A DNA stretch of 64,000 nt from Pelobates cultripes (taxonomy: Eukaryota > Chordata > Amphibia > Anura > Pelobatidae), in NCBI GenBank assembly GCA_933207985.1, contig OW240912.1:105001334-105065333 (forward strand), written 5' to 3'. Shown piece after piece: positions 10,749-22,886 of this stretch (within the stretch, counting starts at the first letter, position 1; the number at the start of each line of letters is the position of its first letter). The notes under the pieces were generated by a model. The model searched no databases. It was not told where the DNA came from and saw only the letters and a list, made by a program, of their open reading frames with translations. The position numbers and the translations under genes are program-made.

Positions 10749-13289
10749 AGTCAGTCTAGCATCTATTGAATAAACCACATGGCAGACTGTAGATTTTAGA
10801 CAGGATAGACCACTTTTTGATATGTTGACATCACCCAAGAGTACCTTTTCATTACTTTATAATGGGTGTAGAATATTGAAATTCTATGTTTCTATTGATT
10901 ATTTATGGATGTCTGGATTGACATAAGTAAGAGATGGTATCAATAAGTCACAAGGTTTTCTTGTATTGGAACTCTGGAATGTGGATAGGGGATCTTGTCC
11001 TTATATGGCTAGGGTTATACTCTAGCATCTATATAGTGACTGAACAAAGGGACACAAGGTCTCTCTCTCGGCTCTTGTAAAGTTATGTAACGATGTAACT
11101 CATCCTTCAGGAGTGCAGCAATTACCATCTGTTGTTGAACGTCCATTATCCTGTAACATTCTTTGATGTTTGATTATGTATCCGTAACTCTAAGAATAAA
11201 GCTGAAGAAACCTTAAGTCAGATTGCGTATTAGTACTTTTCATTAATATAAACGTATATTAATGTCGCAAGCCTTTGACCCAAGACTGTATATACAAAAT
11301 ACGTATATATTAATCAACTGAAAAAAGACACAGAAGAAGAAGAAGAAGAAACAAAAATTTATTATAGTGGGATTGTTTTGTTACCCTATTTCACACTATA
11401 ACCTGAATAAATGTGTAGTACGTAAACATAAACATCAAGACTTCATCTCTAATTTAATGGAAATCATATTGAGTATTTAGAATATTCCAGTGATATTGAA
11501 TGTGGCCTACATTGACTACCTACATAACACATTTATTTATAATAATAAGTAAACAATTAGAACTGTGTTAAAGGAAATCTCCATATCTTTCATAGTTAGA
11601 TCATAAATAGCTTTCTTTTTTTTGCAAAGTATTTTGTATTGACAAACTAGCAGTGATGAAGGGAGCAGATTAACAGTCTCCAAGGAGCATGTTGACTGTA
11701 AAGCAGATTCCTATTTATGATCGTTACAATCTGCTCATATATTTATAAATCCCAGCTGTTGAGAAGATCTTCTTGTTTAAATGGACAAATACATTCTCAA
11801 GTGGCAACTCCTTAAACTTAACATTCTGCATACACATATCATTGTGTTATGTAAAATATTACAGATAGCATATGGTATGATACATTATGTCTCTGTTGCT
11901 TTATTATGTTACAGTATGCTCTGTTGCAATATTTCATATTTATAAAAAGTATATGTAAAATATTACATTGTGACTGAAAAGTGGGTTAAAATAGGATAAT
12001 CTGCATTGTGTTAAAAGGATATTCTAAGGATACTTTTACTAGCATGCAACTTTTAAGTTTGTACAGTAATAAACAAGTACATTTGGGCCTCCCTGACTCT
12101 CTGATATCACAGCATTACACACAGACTCTGTGTATTCAGTCAAAGACTTTGAGAATCTGCGCCTATACATTCTTCCCAGTTTAAACTAAATCAACCCCAT
12201 CTCATGCCCATTGTGCTACCCATCAAATTCCAACTCCCTCGTAGGTTTTTTACCCCTTTTCACCCATTGAATGTCTCCCACCATCACCACCACCACCACG
12301 GTTTTTTCATAGCTTCTTCCTTCCATCCATCCATCCATCCATCCATCGAATCTTCATCTCATCAGCTTCTTTTCCATGCCTTCTATCCAATGCCCACCAC
12401 CCTAGCTATCTTATTCCTCTCTTTAGAATTTCACTTGTAAAGCTATATCCTGCTTGTAGTGGGTATGGTGCCTAGATTTCTCCTTAAAGAAGATAATAAA
12501 ATTCAGTCTGAAGATTTAATGACAGTAGCTTGTGTGTATCACTGTATTGCAATAAATAGAAGCATTATACCATAATGTTTAACCTTAATGTGGGATCCAG
12601 TAGTATAGCAGGTTACCTTTAGGATGGAATACATTTTGGATTCAAGAGACATAATCAAATTTAACACTGCACAAAAAAAAGAACAAAAGCCAAAGTATGT
12701 TGGGAATAGAGATATTTTACTGTACATCACTGAATATTCATGATACAATCTTCATGCAGTACACATCTGTTGTGTTTTCTATAGCTTGCAGCAACTGGCG
12801 AACTAATAAGCCTCAGAAAAAAAAGCAATGCAATCAATATATAATGGCATAAAATATAGAAACCATCCACATATCTCCAGAATAAGCAGATGACAGCATG
12901 AATCAATTGTGATTAAGAAACAGTTTTTTTTTCCCTCAAAAGAAAGCAACCAAGGCTACATAAACCAATGTTGCTCAACAAATATGAGAAAATCACATAA
13001 CCACTAGCTTAGTTAAAGGTCTCTATAAACAAAATAGATGTAATTTATGGATTCACTCTCCAATCAATTGACTGGCTTCAAATGTCTAGAGATTACATTA
13101 ATATTGCCTTGGGTATACACTAATAATTCTTCAAGCCTAACTCTGGCCATGCTAGGCAATAAACAGGAAATGAGTGGAGTCACATGGTGATGAGGTGACC
13201 AATGTAATTGTTAACTTGAGTATCTTAGCTTTTAGACCTTGTTTGGTTGCTATCTTCTTCGATGACCCTCTTATTGTATTTATTTACCC
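10749..13289. other. A/T-rich intergenic DNA with two microsatellites
   Basis: No gene was recognised. It holds an AGA/GAA trinucleotide run near 11335-11351 and an ATCC tetranucleotide run near 12325-12346, plus a CAC run near 12282-12299 that gives a spurious poly-His frame. Confidence 0.5.
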
Positions 13290-13443
13290 CGCTTCCTCTA
13301 AGTTCATTTGAGCATCAACCTATTGTTCCTGTATTATTGTGTAATTGTCTCATTTATTGTTAAATTTACACATTTTTATAATATTGTAAAGTGCTGCGGA
13401 AAAAGTTGGCGCTATATAAATGCCAAAAATAATACAAATAATA
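13290..13443 (+). mobile_element. 3' tail fragment of a LINE-like repeat (gcgctatataaat tail)
   Basis: The text aacctattgttcctgt, then gtaaagtgctgcggaa, then gttggcgctatataaat, and an AAT-rich run, is a 3' end common in fish and frog genomes that is usually attributed to CR1/L2-like LINEs. A second, shorter copy lies at 36357-36402. Family assignment is from memory of the motif. Confidence 0.5.
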
Positions 13444-13523
13444 ATTGGTCAAGACAGTGGCAGGATGACTATGAAGAAGTCTGGGGAAAATTTGCTTCTT
13501 TTTGGCAGTGAATTCCCTTAGGT

Positions 13524-13671
13524 TAGGGATGCCCAAATGGTAGATTCGCAGAGATTTTAAAACTACAACCTCCTTGATGGTTTGTCATTCTAAAGCATTC
13601 TAAAGGCATGCAAAGCATCATAGAAGCTGTAGTTCTATAACATGGGGGGAACTATCTTTTGGCCACCTCTG
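13524..13671. mobile_element. hAT-like MITE, diverged
   Basis: The left end TAGGGATGCCCAAATGG and the right end CTTTTGGCCACCTCTG are imperfect inverted counterparts. The centre is the recurring gcatgcaaagcatcat block. I do not see a convincing 8-bp target duplication. Confidence 0.6.
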
Positions 13672-13679
13672 CCTTCCAC

Positions 13680-14800
13680 CTCTGAACTGAATGATCTCAG
13701 CTTATCTGTAATATGCACTTCAACCAGGAATTTTCCTTGGCCTTAAAAATAAATATAACAATAAGTGATCTTCCAGTGATCTTCCACCTTTTTCATGTTG
13801 CTACATAGCTTTTAGAAAATAGGATATAGATTTGACTCTATTTTTAAATGATGGACTTTGAATTTCACCTTTCATATTGACATTTTCACCTTTCAAATAT
13901 ATATTTCAATATGTGCCTTCGTAAGTTTATTTTGATTTCTGGATGGCAAAGCTGATGTGCTTTACGGGTCAGGCAAATTCATTTAATGTACAAGAAAAAA
14001 AGGTTAACAATTTATATAGGTGATTTTCAATGTTTTATTTAGAGTGAAAAAAGAAAAGCGGTTGTGGAAACATTTTTATACATTTTTATACTAGTCTATA
14101 TTGCATTACATACAATACAGAATAAAAAAACATAAAATAAGACGTCAAAATAAACAAAAGAAAATGTTTGTTTTAAATAGTGCAAAATAATACACTGAAT
14201 ATGTCAGTCAGTCAGCCCCATTACCTTGATGTCTCATGAAAAGACTGGTAACAGGAGTCAAACAGTGACTGTATGCTGTGGGACTTCTGTCAAATGAGAG
14301 GAGTTTGAGCATTTTAGTAAGTCATTTTGGCCTGAGTAATAGGTGTGTGTGTGTGCATGCACATGAATAATACAAATTATCTATAGTGTGTTCCTTAGCA
14401 TTGGAGATGTGCAAATAAAAGCATTCTTTTAACACATAATGCCAAGATCCTAAAAAGAAACCAGGCTACCCCATGCCTTCAGAACAGCTTCAGTGTTCAT
14501 TTTATTCATCATTATTCCTTACATTAAAATCTAACATTTTGAGCATTATCATGTAAGTGGCATGTAAAATATGAACATGCTTTTGATTGCTCCTATCTAA
14601 TGTACATGTGAAATGCTTTTATCATGCATTCACAAATCTCTAATTCCTTCATTAGGGATTAGAGCATTTTAATATTTATGCTAAGTCTTTCTGCAACATC
14701 ATAATTTCATTTCCCTCAGTAGGTTCTGGAGAATTTATATTAAACCAAGAGACCAAAGGTTTTGCCTTCAAAACCTGTTCTGCCATGATAACATAACTTG
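13680..14800. other. A/T-rich intergenic DNA, no gene recognised
   Basis: Contains a short GT run at about 14343-14354. The stretch 14540-14770 is rich in TAAT and ATTA words with balanced complexity and lacks repeat hallmarks. It could be a conserved non-coding element, but that cannot be judged from one genome. Confidence 0.4.
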
Positions 14801-14980
14801 ATAGCAGGGCTCAAGTCCTGCAGGAACGCAAGGGAATGGCTATCCTGCACTTTTTTCACAGCAGGAACGCCGTTAGTAGTCATGCAGGCAGGGCCAGCTG
14901 TCCATAAGGCGGCACAAGCGGCCGCCTTAGGGCGCTCCAGCCCAGGGGGGCGCTAGATCAGAATGGCCGGAATGTACCCA

Positions 14981-15031
14981 GCTGGACTGAAAGGAAGTGC
15001 TCACTGAGAGAGCACTTCCTGTCAGTCCAGC
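14981..15031. repeat. 22-bp-arm hairpin in repeat DNA beside the minisatellite
   Basis: Arms 14981-15002 and 15010-15031 (gctggactga...gaagtgctc against its complement) pair with one mismatch around a 7-nt loop. It sits in G/C-rich repeat DNA containing a ggcggcacaagcgg-like block at about 14910, just before the G-rich array. Confidence 0.7.
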
Positions 15032-15124
15032 CAGGTAGAGGAAACTAAGTCTCCTGTACCGCTGTCTCCTACGCTCAGCCACGCTACAAAGAGAGGTAGG
15101 ACTGGGGGGGGAGTGGGCGGGGGG

Positions 15125-15340
15125 GAGAGAGAGGGGCACAAAGGGACAGGGGGGAAAGGAAGAACACTATGGGACAGGGGAGGGGGTGGTAAGGAGATCG
15201 CTATGGAATGGGGGAGGGGAGCTTGTAAGGAGAACACTATGGGACAGGGGTGGAAGAACTATCTGGGACAGGTGGAGGGGCGTTGGTAAGGAAGAACACT
15301 ATGGAACGGGGGGTGGAAGAACACTATGGGACAGAGGAGG
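15125..15340. repeat. G-rich minisatellite, left part
   Basis: Tandem units of about 30-40 bp built from gaacactatgggacaggg plus a variable G-rich spacer. They are continuous in character with 16221-17480 and are interrupted by the LTR at 15341. Open frames with repeated Gly/Arg/Trp-rich text come from the repeat. Confidence 0.85.
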
Positions 15341-16220
15341 TGTCAGGGCAGCAGTTCGAAGACTGGGACCCCTGTGCCTGATGTAGTTGATGAGGAATCT
15401 TCAGCATGGAAGTGAATCAGTAAGGCCTGATGCAGGATAACCACACGCCCCCTGGTGTTGAGCACCAGTGTTTGTGCGCCCAAAAACCAGAACCCTGATG
15501 CAGCTTAGTGGAAGTCAGAGCAAATGAATGCTGAGATATATCCAGTACTAGAAACAAGATAAGGCTAGGATAGGCACCAAACAAGAAAACAAGACAAAAC
15601 TAGTAGAACCCAGAACCAGAGAAGGATAGAAAGCTAAACCCAGAACACATACACAATACATAAGGGAAACATTAACAGAACAGGGGCAGGACAGGACAGG
15701 ACTGTACATGGACTGGTAATACAAGACAAGCGATAGAAGGCAAAACAAGAGGAAACAAAACTAAGTACTATATATGTAAAACATTGGAGATTTAGACATA
15801 CATAAATGGCCAAGATGTATGCAGCCCACCACTGCATCAAAGTACTCCAAGTACGGTGGGTTCCTATCTACCTAGATATGCATGACTAAATAAACAATAA
15901 TAAACCACACACAGCACTTACCTGCAAGAAAGGGACAGAAGACTTGAAGCAACTGCCTGCAGGAACCAACTAAAAAAAAAGGAATAATGGAAAAGGAAAG
16001 GGTGTGGCAACATAAAACAAACATTTAAAGGAATCCAAGAGACTGGGAATTCCAGGAATGGTATACAGGAATGAACCCAGAAAAACGCAGCATAAAGAAA
16101 ACCAGACATAGATTAGAAAACCAGAAAAAAACAAAAAAAACTAAACAAGAATTGTAAAAAGACTACTGGATACCAGAAACCATGGTCAGACATCAGAACA
16201 GAACAGAGCAGTTCCTGACA
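15341..16220 (-). mobile_element. Solo LTR (880 bp) inserted in the minisatellite
   Basis: It starts TGTCAGGGCAG and ends CAGTTCCTGACA, giving TG...CA ends with short inverted repeats tgtcagg/cctgaca. Flanking pentamers are ggagg (15336-15340) and ggaga (16221-16225), 4 of 5 matching. Both sides run directly into the same G-rich minisatellite, so the insertion split a pre-existing array. The minus strand has pyrimidine-rich stretches like those in the LTRs at 37624 and 42537, which suggests minus orientation and a Ty3/gypsy origin. Orientation is not certain. Confidence 0.7.
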
Positions 16221-17480
16221 GGAGAGGGGAAAACACTATGGAAAAGGGGAGGGGGTGGTAAGGAATACTATAGGACAGGGGAGGGAGGGTTGTAAGGAAC
16301 ACTATGGGATGGGGAAGGGGGTGGTAAGGAACACAATGAGATGGGGGTGGAAGAACACTGTGGGGTGGTAAGGAACACAGTGAGATGGGGTGGAAGAACA
16401 CTATGGGACAGGGTAAGGGGGGAAGAACACAATGGCAGAGCGGGGAAAGAACACTATGAGACAGGGGAGGAGGGGGAAAGAACACTATGGGACAGGGGAG
16501 CAGGAAAGAACACTATGAGACAGGGGAGGAGGGGGAAAGAACACTATGGGACAGGGGAGGGAGTGGAAAGAACACTATGGGACAGGGGAAGGGGGAAAGA
16601 ACACTATGGGACAGGGGAGGGTGGGGAAAGAACACTATGGGACAGGGAAAGGGGGAAGAACACTATGGGACAGGGGAGGTTGGGGAAAGAACACTATGGG
16701 ACAGGGTAGAACACTATGGGACAGGGGAGTGGGGGAGAAGAACACTATGGGACAGGGGAGGGGGGAAGAAGAACACTATGGGACGGGGGAACACCATGGG
16801 GGAGAGGGGAAAGAACACTATAGGGAGGGGAGGGAGGAAACAGGAAAGAACACTATGGGACAGGGGAGGGAGGAGAACACTAAAAAAGAGGGAGGGGAGA
16901 GGAACATTAAGGGGGGCACTAAGGTACATTGTCACTCTCTGTCACTGGGGTAGGGGGGGACCACTAAAAGAGAAGGGAGATGAACACTAAGGGGAATGGG
17001 GGGCACTAAGAGACAGGTAAGGGGGGGAGAGGAACACTAATAGACATGGAGGGGAGGAGAGAGGAACACTAAGGGACATGGAGGGGAGAGTGGCAAACAG
17101 GGGGGCTGAGTGGGGAGAAAGATACACAGAGGGACATGAGGCAGAGAAAGACACACGGATGGGCCTGCGGGTGAGAAAATTTACAGTGGGACTGGGGATG
17201 AAAGCGCCACACAGAAGGGCCTGGAGTTGGAGATTCAAAGGAGCTGGGGGTGAAAGGGAAATGCACAAAGGAGCTAGTAATAGTAAAATATACAAAGGGT
17301 CCTGGAGTGAAGGAGACACACAAAGGGGCTAGGGGGAGTAATGTACACAAAGGGGAGATATAAGGGGAGATATAAGAGATACACAAGGGAGTTGTAAGAC
17401 ACACAATGGTGAAAAATAGGGGATACAGTACACTAAAGGGGGTAAGACATTTAAAAAAGGGATAAGAAACAAAATGCGGG
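16221..17480. repeat. G-rich minisatellite, right part
   Basis: There are more than 20 units of gaacactatgggacaggg type with strong G over C bias on the plus strand. Units are fairly uniform to about 16880. They become progressively looser (aggaacactaagg, acacaaaggg) towards 17480. Confidence 0.85.
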
Positions 17481-17769
17481 TTAAGAGGTACACAGGTGAA
17501 GATCCTTTTTGGTGGGGGGTGGATCTTGGGTGAGTTTCCACACTTTTTTCCTTAGGACTTGATCCCTGCTTGGTAGACATTTGTTTTTCAAATATACATT
17601 TTATCTTATCTCTGTATTTAAGCAAAGTTTCAGGAATAATAATATTTTCTAAAATGTTTTAAACTCCCTAAGTTTAAAGGGTAATACATACATGGAAACC
17701 CTGTCAAAAAGGGTTAACTCACTTGGAGTAAATGTGGTAAAGCGCTTGAACAATAAATACTAAATATGT

Positions 17770-18800
17770 GATCAAGGCCGGTGCAAGGATTTTTGCTGCC
17801 CCTAGGCAAAAAAAAAGTTGCCCCCCCATGTGACATCACAATGCCCCACCCATATGATCTGCCATATGAACTAATGCCAGTGTTGCACACAGTGTGTTTT
17901 TAAATTAAAAAAGCCTTCAGGGACAGGTTATAAACACAAGAACCACTTTATTAAGCTGCAGTGGTTCTGGGACTATAGTGTCCCTTTAATGTGAGGTAAA
18001 TTAGAGCTTAATGTCACTAATAATATACTAGATTTCCTACTTACAACTAGATGAGGATGGTGATGGGCTCTGGCTGCAGTTTGGCTCCACTGGTCTGGTG
18101 TAGAACAGGATCTCTGGTGGCTGTTTGTAACTGTGGTCACAAAATTCAATGTTCTGGGAGAAGCAGCTCCATTTTTTGGGGCCCCTTACGCAGCTCAAGG
18201 TCTGGGCCCCAGGGCCTGACGGTGAGTATGCCCATAAGGCCCACCCATAAGTCCACCTACATGTTCCACCCATGAGTTTGCTCACAGGGAGTGGAGTGTG
18301 TAGGGGCTGTGTTATGTGCTATTGTAGAGGATCTAATGTGTGTGCTTCTGGAATGTAGTGTATAGGGATACCAGTTTGTGTAGGTGATGCAGTATGTTTG
18401 TGTTTAATGGAAACAGTGTGATTTTGTGTAAGGTATAGAAAGCAGTGTGTGTTTGTGTATAAGGGATGTATTGTGTGTTTCTGGTTGTATGTAATGATGC
18501 ATTGTGTGAATCTGTGTTTGTATGCATAAGGGATGCAAGGTGTGTTTCTGTGTATGTAAGTGATGCAGTGTGTGTGTCTGTAAGGGGTGCATTGAGTGTA
18601 AGATGCATTGTGTTTCTGTGTGTATGTAAGAGAAACAGTGTGTGTGTGAAAGAGCTCCCTGTCCCGCCCCCTGTCCTATAGAGCTCTCCCTTCCGTCCCT
18701 TAGAGCTCTCCCCTGGCCCTTAGTGGTCTCTCCTCACCCCCCCCTCCCAATGTTCTCCTTATTCCCCCCCTCTGTGTGGTCTCTTTACTCCCCATCCAAA
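17770..18800. repeat. Composite repeat with T2-like end, GT-rich minisatellite and pyrimidine-rich block
   Basis: It starts with aaggccggtgcaagg and tgcccctaggcaa, a motif common at frog repeat edges. Around 17937-17988 is a foldback (agaaccacttta/cagtggttct) ending ACTATAGTGTCCCTTTAA, a T2-type MITE terminus. Around 18330-18650 is a loose minisatellite of about 30 bp based on gtgtgtttctgtgtatg and ggatgca. Around 18655-18790 is a C/T-rich repeat based on agagctctccc. I see no gene. Confidence 0.55.
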
Positions 18801-20047
18801 AATTCTGAAATCTTAACAATATCATACAATATTTAAAACAAAAAGATAAAAACAAATGTAGTGCAGATGATACCGGACAAGTGATCCATGCAAGATGTTA
18901 TTGTAGATGAAATCACATTGGTTAGAGCCCAAAATATGTGGTTCAGAAATTAGGCAGATGTGTTCTTAAGGCAGCATGCCACCGTGCTTCATAGGATATT
19001 TGCTCTAAAAAAAAAACGAGATGCAGACAGGCAAGCATAGTGTACTATATCCACATAAAGTGCAAAGAATAAAGTGATATTGAAACTCTCACCTATTACA
19101 GAGTGGCACTGATCCCTTGCTCTAGGGTAAAAAGGCCTAGTGTCAACTTGTGGTGTGACACTTCCCAAACAATAGTCTGGAACATGAAACAATAATCAAT
19201 GGCCCATCAATGTAGAAACACTCATCTGGTGTTGCTGTACCTCATGAATAGAGAACTGGCCTGTATTTCGGGAATGTCCTTTTGGGTGGAATCAGTCTTA
19301 TATGCAAATTGACTAGGTTCTCTTTGTAATGGCACAAGATGAGCTTCAACAAGCTTGAGATCTGAGTGTTGACCCACCATAGGACAAGCTACATTAGCTG
19401 TTGTTCGTTCTCGGTATTCTCTTGCATGTATTTTGTTTTGTTTTTGCTCTCTTTAAAATATTTTAACTTTAATGGTTCTATGGGAATGAGGTATTTCAGC
19501 TACAGATGAGTAAAAATAAATATTCTGACAGAATACACTGTGCTGTCCTTGTGATTATTTTCTGAAAGGTTCAATGCTCTACTCAGGAAGATGTGACATT
19601 AGCATTTTCTTAATCTTTTTCTCTGCTTGATTTCAAGTTCAAAAAGGCGAATTGCGCTCAGCAGGTGCACTGTTTTGGCTCAGGAACTCAATTCACAAAA
19701 TCATACAATTTAATAGAATTAGCTGCTGGGAATCAAGCCTGTTAACTGTATTCATGCTAGAAAGATTTTGCAAAAATTCACATGGCAATTGTTTATAATA
19801 TAGAATAGCCATTCTTGAGAGTTCAATTGTAGTCGTTATAAGGTGACATTGATGTATGAGAAAATATTAGTCATTACAGAAAATCAAATTTTGATGTGGT
19901 AAACAGTTTTTTTGACATTATATTACTTCTTGATTTATGTATACACTCTACACAGGATCAAGGTCAAACAGGGATTTTGTAAATAACTTCTTAAACCTTC
20001 AGCATGTCATACGCTGTGTATCCTAACATGCTGAAGCAAAAACCAAA
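18801..20047. other. Intergenic, no feature recognised
   Basis: A/T-rich sequence without recognisable coding or repeat structure, apart from an A10 run near 19006-19016. Confidence 0.5.
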
Positions 20048-20054
20048 TTAGAAT

Positions 20055-20405
20055 CATACTTCTCAATGTTTCAAATGCACTAAGGGGGACAGTTTAACAT
20101 TGAAGGTGTGAGTTTGGGTGTGGCCATGGCCATGGCTGGTATGAGAAATATTTGGTGACTTACTATTAACAAATGAATCTTTCTAAATATAATTTAGAAG
20201 ATTTACAAGAACGATGTATCTTATTTACACAGACTGATATCTAAACACATTGTTTGTATATTTACATTCCCTGGGGTTTTATTGCTGTGGAGCTCTGTTA
20301 TACTCTGACATACCAAAAGTATTAAGCTCCTGGAAATGAGAGGCAGAGGTATTTGGGCCCTAAATAGGGACAGTCCCTCCTAAATAGAGACACTTGGGAG
20401 GTATG
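20055..20405. mobile_element. 351-bp MITE with 7-bp direct flanking repeats
   Basis: The left end CATACTTCTCAATG and the right end ACACTTGGGAGGTATG are imperfect inverted repeats. The heptamer ttagaat occurs immediately on both sides (20048-20054 and 20406-20412). The right part contains the tandem-like aatagggacagtccctcc and aaatagagacacttggg. It is non-coding. Superfamily is uncertain: a duplication of 7-8 bp would allow hAT or a related group. Confidence 0.65.
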
Positions 20406-20412
20406 TTAGAAT

Positions 20413-20855
20413 TATATTGCTTAATACTATTATTTTATATATAAAGCATCAACAAACAGTTGCTATCAGACCATATATGTAATTGACAACGGTCCTGATT
20501 AAACAGACTTACAGTTAATAGGAAGTGTGGCATAACATGAAAAAAGAGCAATGTGTCCAGGTGGGACATAGATAGCTATATTCATAAGCCTTTAAAATTA
20601 CAATTATGGGACTATATAGAGTTAGTCACAAAATGAGTGAATTGTCAAGAATTCAAAGCAAATTTAACATTCTAACAAAATAGCAAAAGTAAAACTATAC
20701 TTGGAGTTTTCAAATTCAGCTATTCTGACTTAAAAATTCAAATCATTTTGATTATCTAATGATTCACACAGTGTGATTAATACTGTGAGAATAGTTGTAG
20801 AGCAATAACATATAATATGGAAAGTGGTGGCAGTGTGAGGGCAGATTTTATACTG
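20413..20855. other. Intergenic, no feature recognised
   Basis: A/T-rich with no reading frame or repeat boundary I can support. Confidence 0.45.
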
Positions 20856-21119
20856 GGGTTCCCAATTAATTTTTACAGTGAAGCCCATTGACATAGTGTA
20901 TCAACATCGTGCCCCTCCCCCCACCCCGCCTCAAAAAGACACAGGCACACAGAGACACACACCTTGACACATAGACACAAACTGGCACATACAAACACAG
21001 ATACAACTTGACACTCAGATATACGCTAGATTTGGCCACCCGTCAGGGCAAATCGCAGAGGAATCCCAATTTTGTTCTCAGTGAACCCTAGGGTTCTGCG
21101 GAACACCAATTGGGAGATG
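20856..21119. mobile_element. Possible hAT-like MITE (ggttcccaatt / aattgggag ends)
   Basis: CTGGGGTTCCCAATT near 20856 is a partial inverted match to CAATTGGGAGATGCTG ending near 21119. A CA-rich run of acacac and gacaca words lies inside. No target duplication was found. Confidence 0.35.
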
Positions 21120-21372
21120 CTGTTACTCACCATATTATAGGTGAATGAACTGAAACCGGATAAAAAGTTTAATAAGACAAGAAGGATACACCATAATTAC
21201 AGGACACCGCTAGAGAAATTTGGCAAAAAAAAAAGTTTTGAAGATGGAGAGATGAGCACATGAAAGCTATATAGAGAATCCAGTAGTAGAAAGAATATTA
21301 GGTATAGATAAGAATTACACATTACATTTTAATGAATGTAAAAATGTAATAAGGATGGAAAGCAAATACTCT

Positions 21373-21727
21373 TTAACCCCTTAAGGATGGCAGGCATTCT
21401 ATTCACTCACCTGATCACCGCCATTCCCCTGCCAGCGATAAGAGTTGCTCACGGTCTGGGGGAACTGCCTGAGAGCCCAGGCAGTCCCCTCTCTGCAAAT
21501 TAGGCCCTCACGGGCCATGTGATTGCTCAGAAAGAGCGGTCACATGGCTGCAATAGGTGTCTGTGTATCTGCCTGCAAGGGGAACTGCATGTGCTGTCAG
21601 GCAGTCTCACTACTCCTGTAAAATAAACAAATATATATTAGTAAATAAAATAAAAAAAAAATAAAAAAAATATATATATATATAATTTTCATACAATATG
21701 AATATGATACACAATAACTATATATAT

Positions 21728-21774
<47 letters not shown>

Positions 21775-21805
21775 TTAAATATATATATCCATAATTACAT
21801 AAATA

Positions 21806-21859
<54 letters not shown>

Positions 21860-21882
21860 GTAGACTGCAAATAAATAAATAA

Positions 21883-21936
<54 letters not shown>

Positions 21937-22560
21937 TCTATGTGCATATTTATATTAATAATTTTACATAATTAAATAATTTTATTAATGGCAATTTGAG
22001 GGACCTGCCTGACAACCCAGGCAGACAGTCCAGAGAATTTAATTTTCTAGTGCTATATTTAACCCTGTAACTTTCCAAGACACCCTAAAACTTGTACATG
22101 GGGGTACTGTTTTACTCAGAAGACTTTGATGAACATAAATATTAGTGTTTCAAAAGAGTAAAACATATCACAATGGTTACATTGTCAGTGAAAGTGAAGT
22201 TTTTTGCATTTTTCACACACAAACAGCACTTTCACTGATATTGTTGTGATACGTGTTACCATTTTGAAACACTCATATTTGTGTTCAGCGAAGTCCCCCA
22301 AGTATAGCAGTACCCCCATGTACTGGTTTTATAGTGTTTTTGAAAGATACACGGTCAAATATAAGGCTAGTCCATTTAGTTTCTTTCATGGAAATTTGCC
22401 TCTGAGACCGTATGATAGCCCAGGAATAAGAATTACCCCTATGATGGCATACCATTTGCAAAAGTAGAAAACCCAAGTATTGCAAGTGGGGAATGTCCAG
22501 TATTTTTTAGTAGTCACTTAGTCACAAACACTGGCCAAAGTATTAATTTATTAAATTTGG
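21373..22560. mobile_element. Palindrome-module repeat, copy 1 (TTAACCCC terminus on the left)
   Basis: It begins TTAACCCCTTAAGGATGGC, followed by a G/C-rich block (about 21400-21620). Long TA tracts occupy about 21670-21935. Then come palindromic modules: tcactgataatgtt-like and gtgtttcaaaa-like blocks appear inverted around the ttttttgcatttttcacac centre near 22203, with gtacatgggggtactg near 22095 mirrored by agtacccccatgtac near 22310. It ends with cacttagtcacaaacactgg near 22513-22540. The same modules recur in reverse order at 33920-36182 and 63290-63930. No coding capacity is seen. Confidence 0.65.
21665..21935. repeat. Interrupted (TA)n microsatellite cluster
   Basis: Several TA runs are separated by short A/T-rich spacers within the larger repeat at 21373. 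Confidence 0.9.
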
Positions 22561-22680
22561 GGAGGGAGGGTGGAAGTATATTTAATTGGGGGGGAGGAGG
22601 GGCAGTGTATTCAATTAGAGAGGATGGATGAGGGGCAGTGTATTAGATTAAGAGGCAGTGTATTTAGGGTGGCCATGTGT
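22561..22680. repeat. Short G-rich minisatellite (ggcagtgtatt unit)
   Basis: Four loose copies of a unit with ggggcagtgtatt and an A/T-rich spacer. It is followed by tgtcctggaatgcctggga, a motif recurring at frog repeat edges. Confidence 0.6.
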
Positions 22681-22786
22681 CCTGGAATGCCTGGGACAGT
22701 CCCGCATTTTGAGAGTCTGTCCTGGGAATGAACTGAGCTGCACCGCCGCCGCTGTCTCTTCTTTATACTATGCAATCGCCGAATCT

Positions 22787-22886
22787 NNNNNNNNNNNNNN
22801 NNNNNNNNNNNNNNNNNNNNNNNNNNNNNNNNNNNNNNNNNNNNNNNNNNNNNNNNNNNNNNNNNNNNNNNNNNNNNNNNNNNNNN
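22787..22886. other. Assembly gap, exactly 100 N
   Basis: A run of N following a G/C-rich, CCG-repeat-bearing stretch (accgccgccgctg at 22741-22755). Confidence 0.98.

Noticed and set aside
12204..12440. 78-codon frame with a His7 run
   Set aside because: The His run is a CAC trinucleotide repeat followed by an ATCC tetranucleotide repeat; there is no similarity or conserved domain.
16341..16990. Gly/Arg/Trp-rich frames of 120-167 codons
   Set aside because: Direct translation of the gaacactatgggacaggg minisatellite in all three frames.
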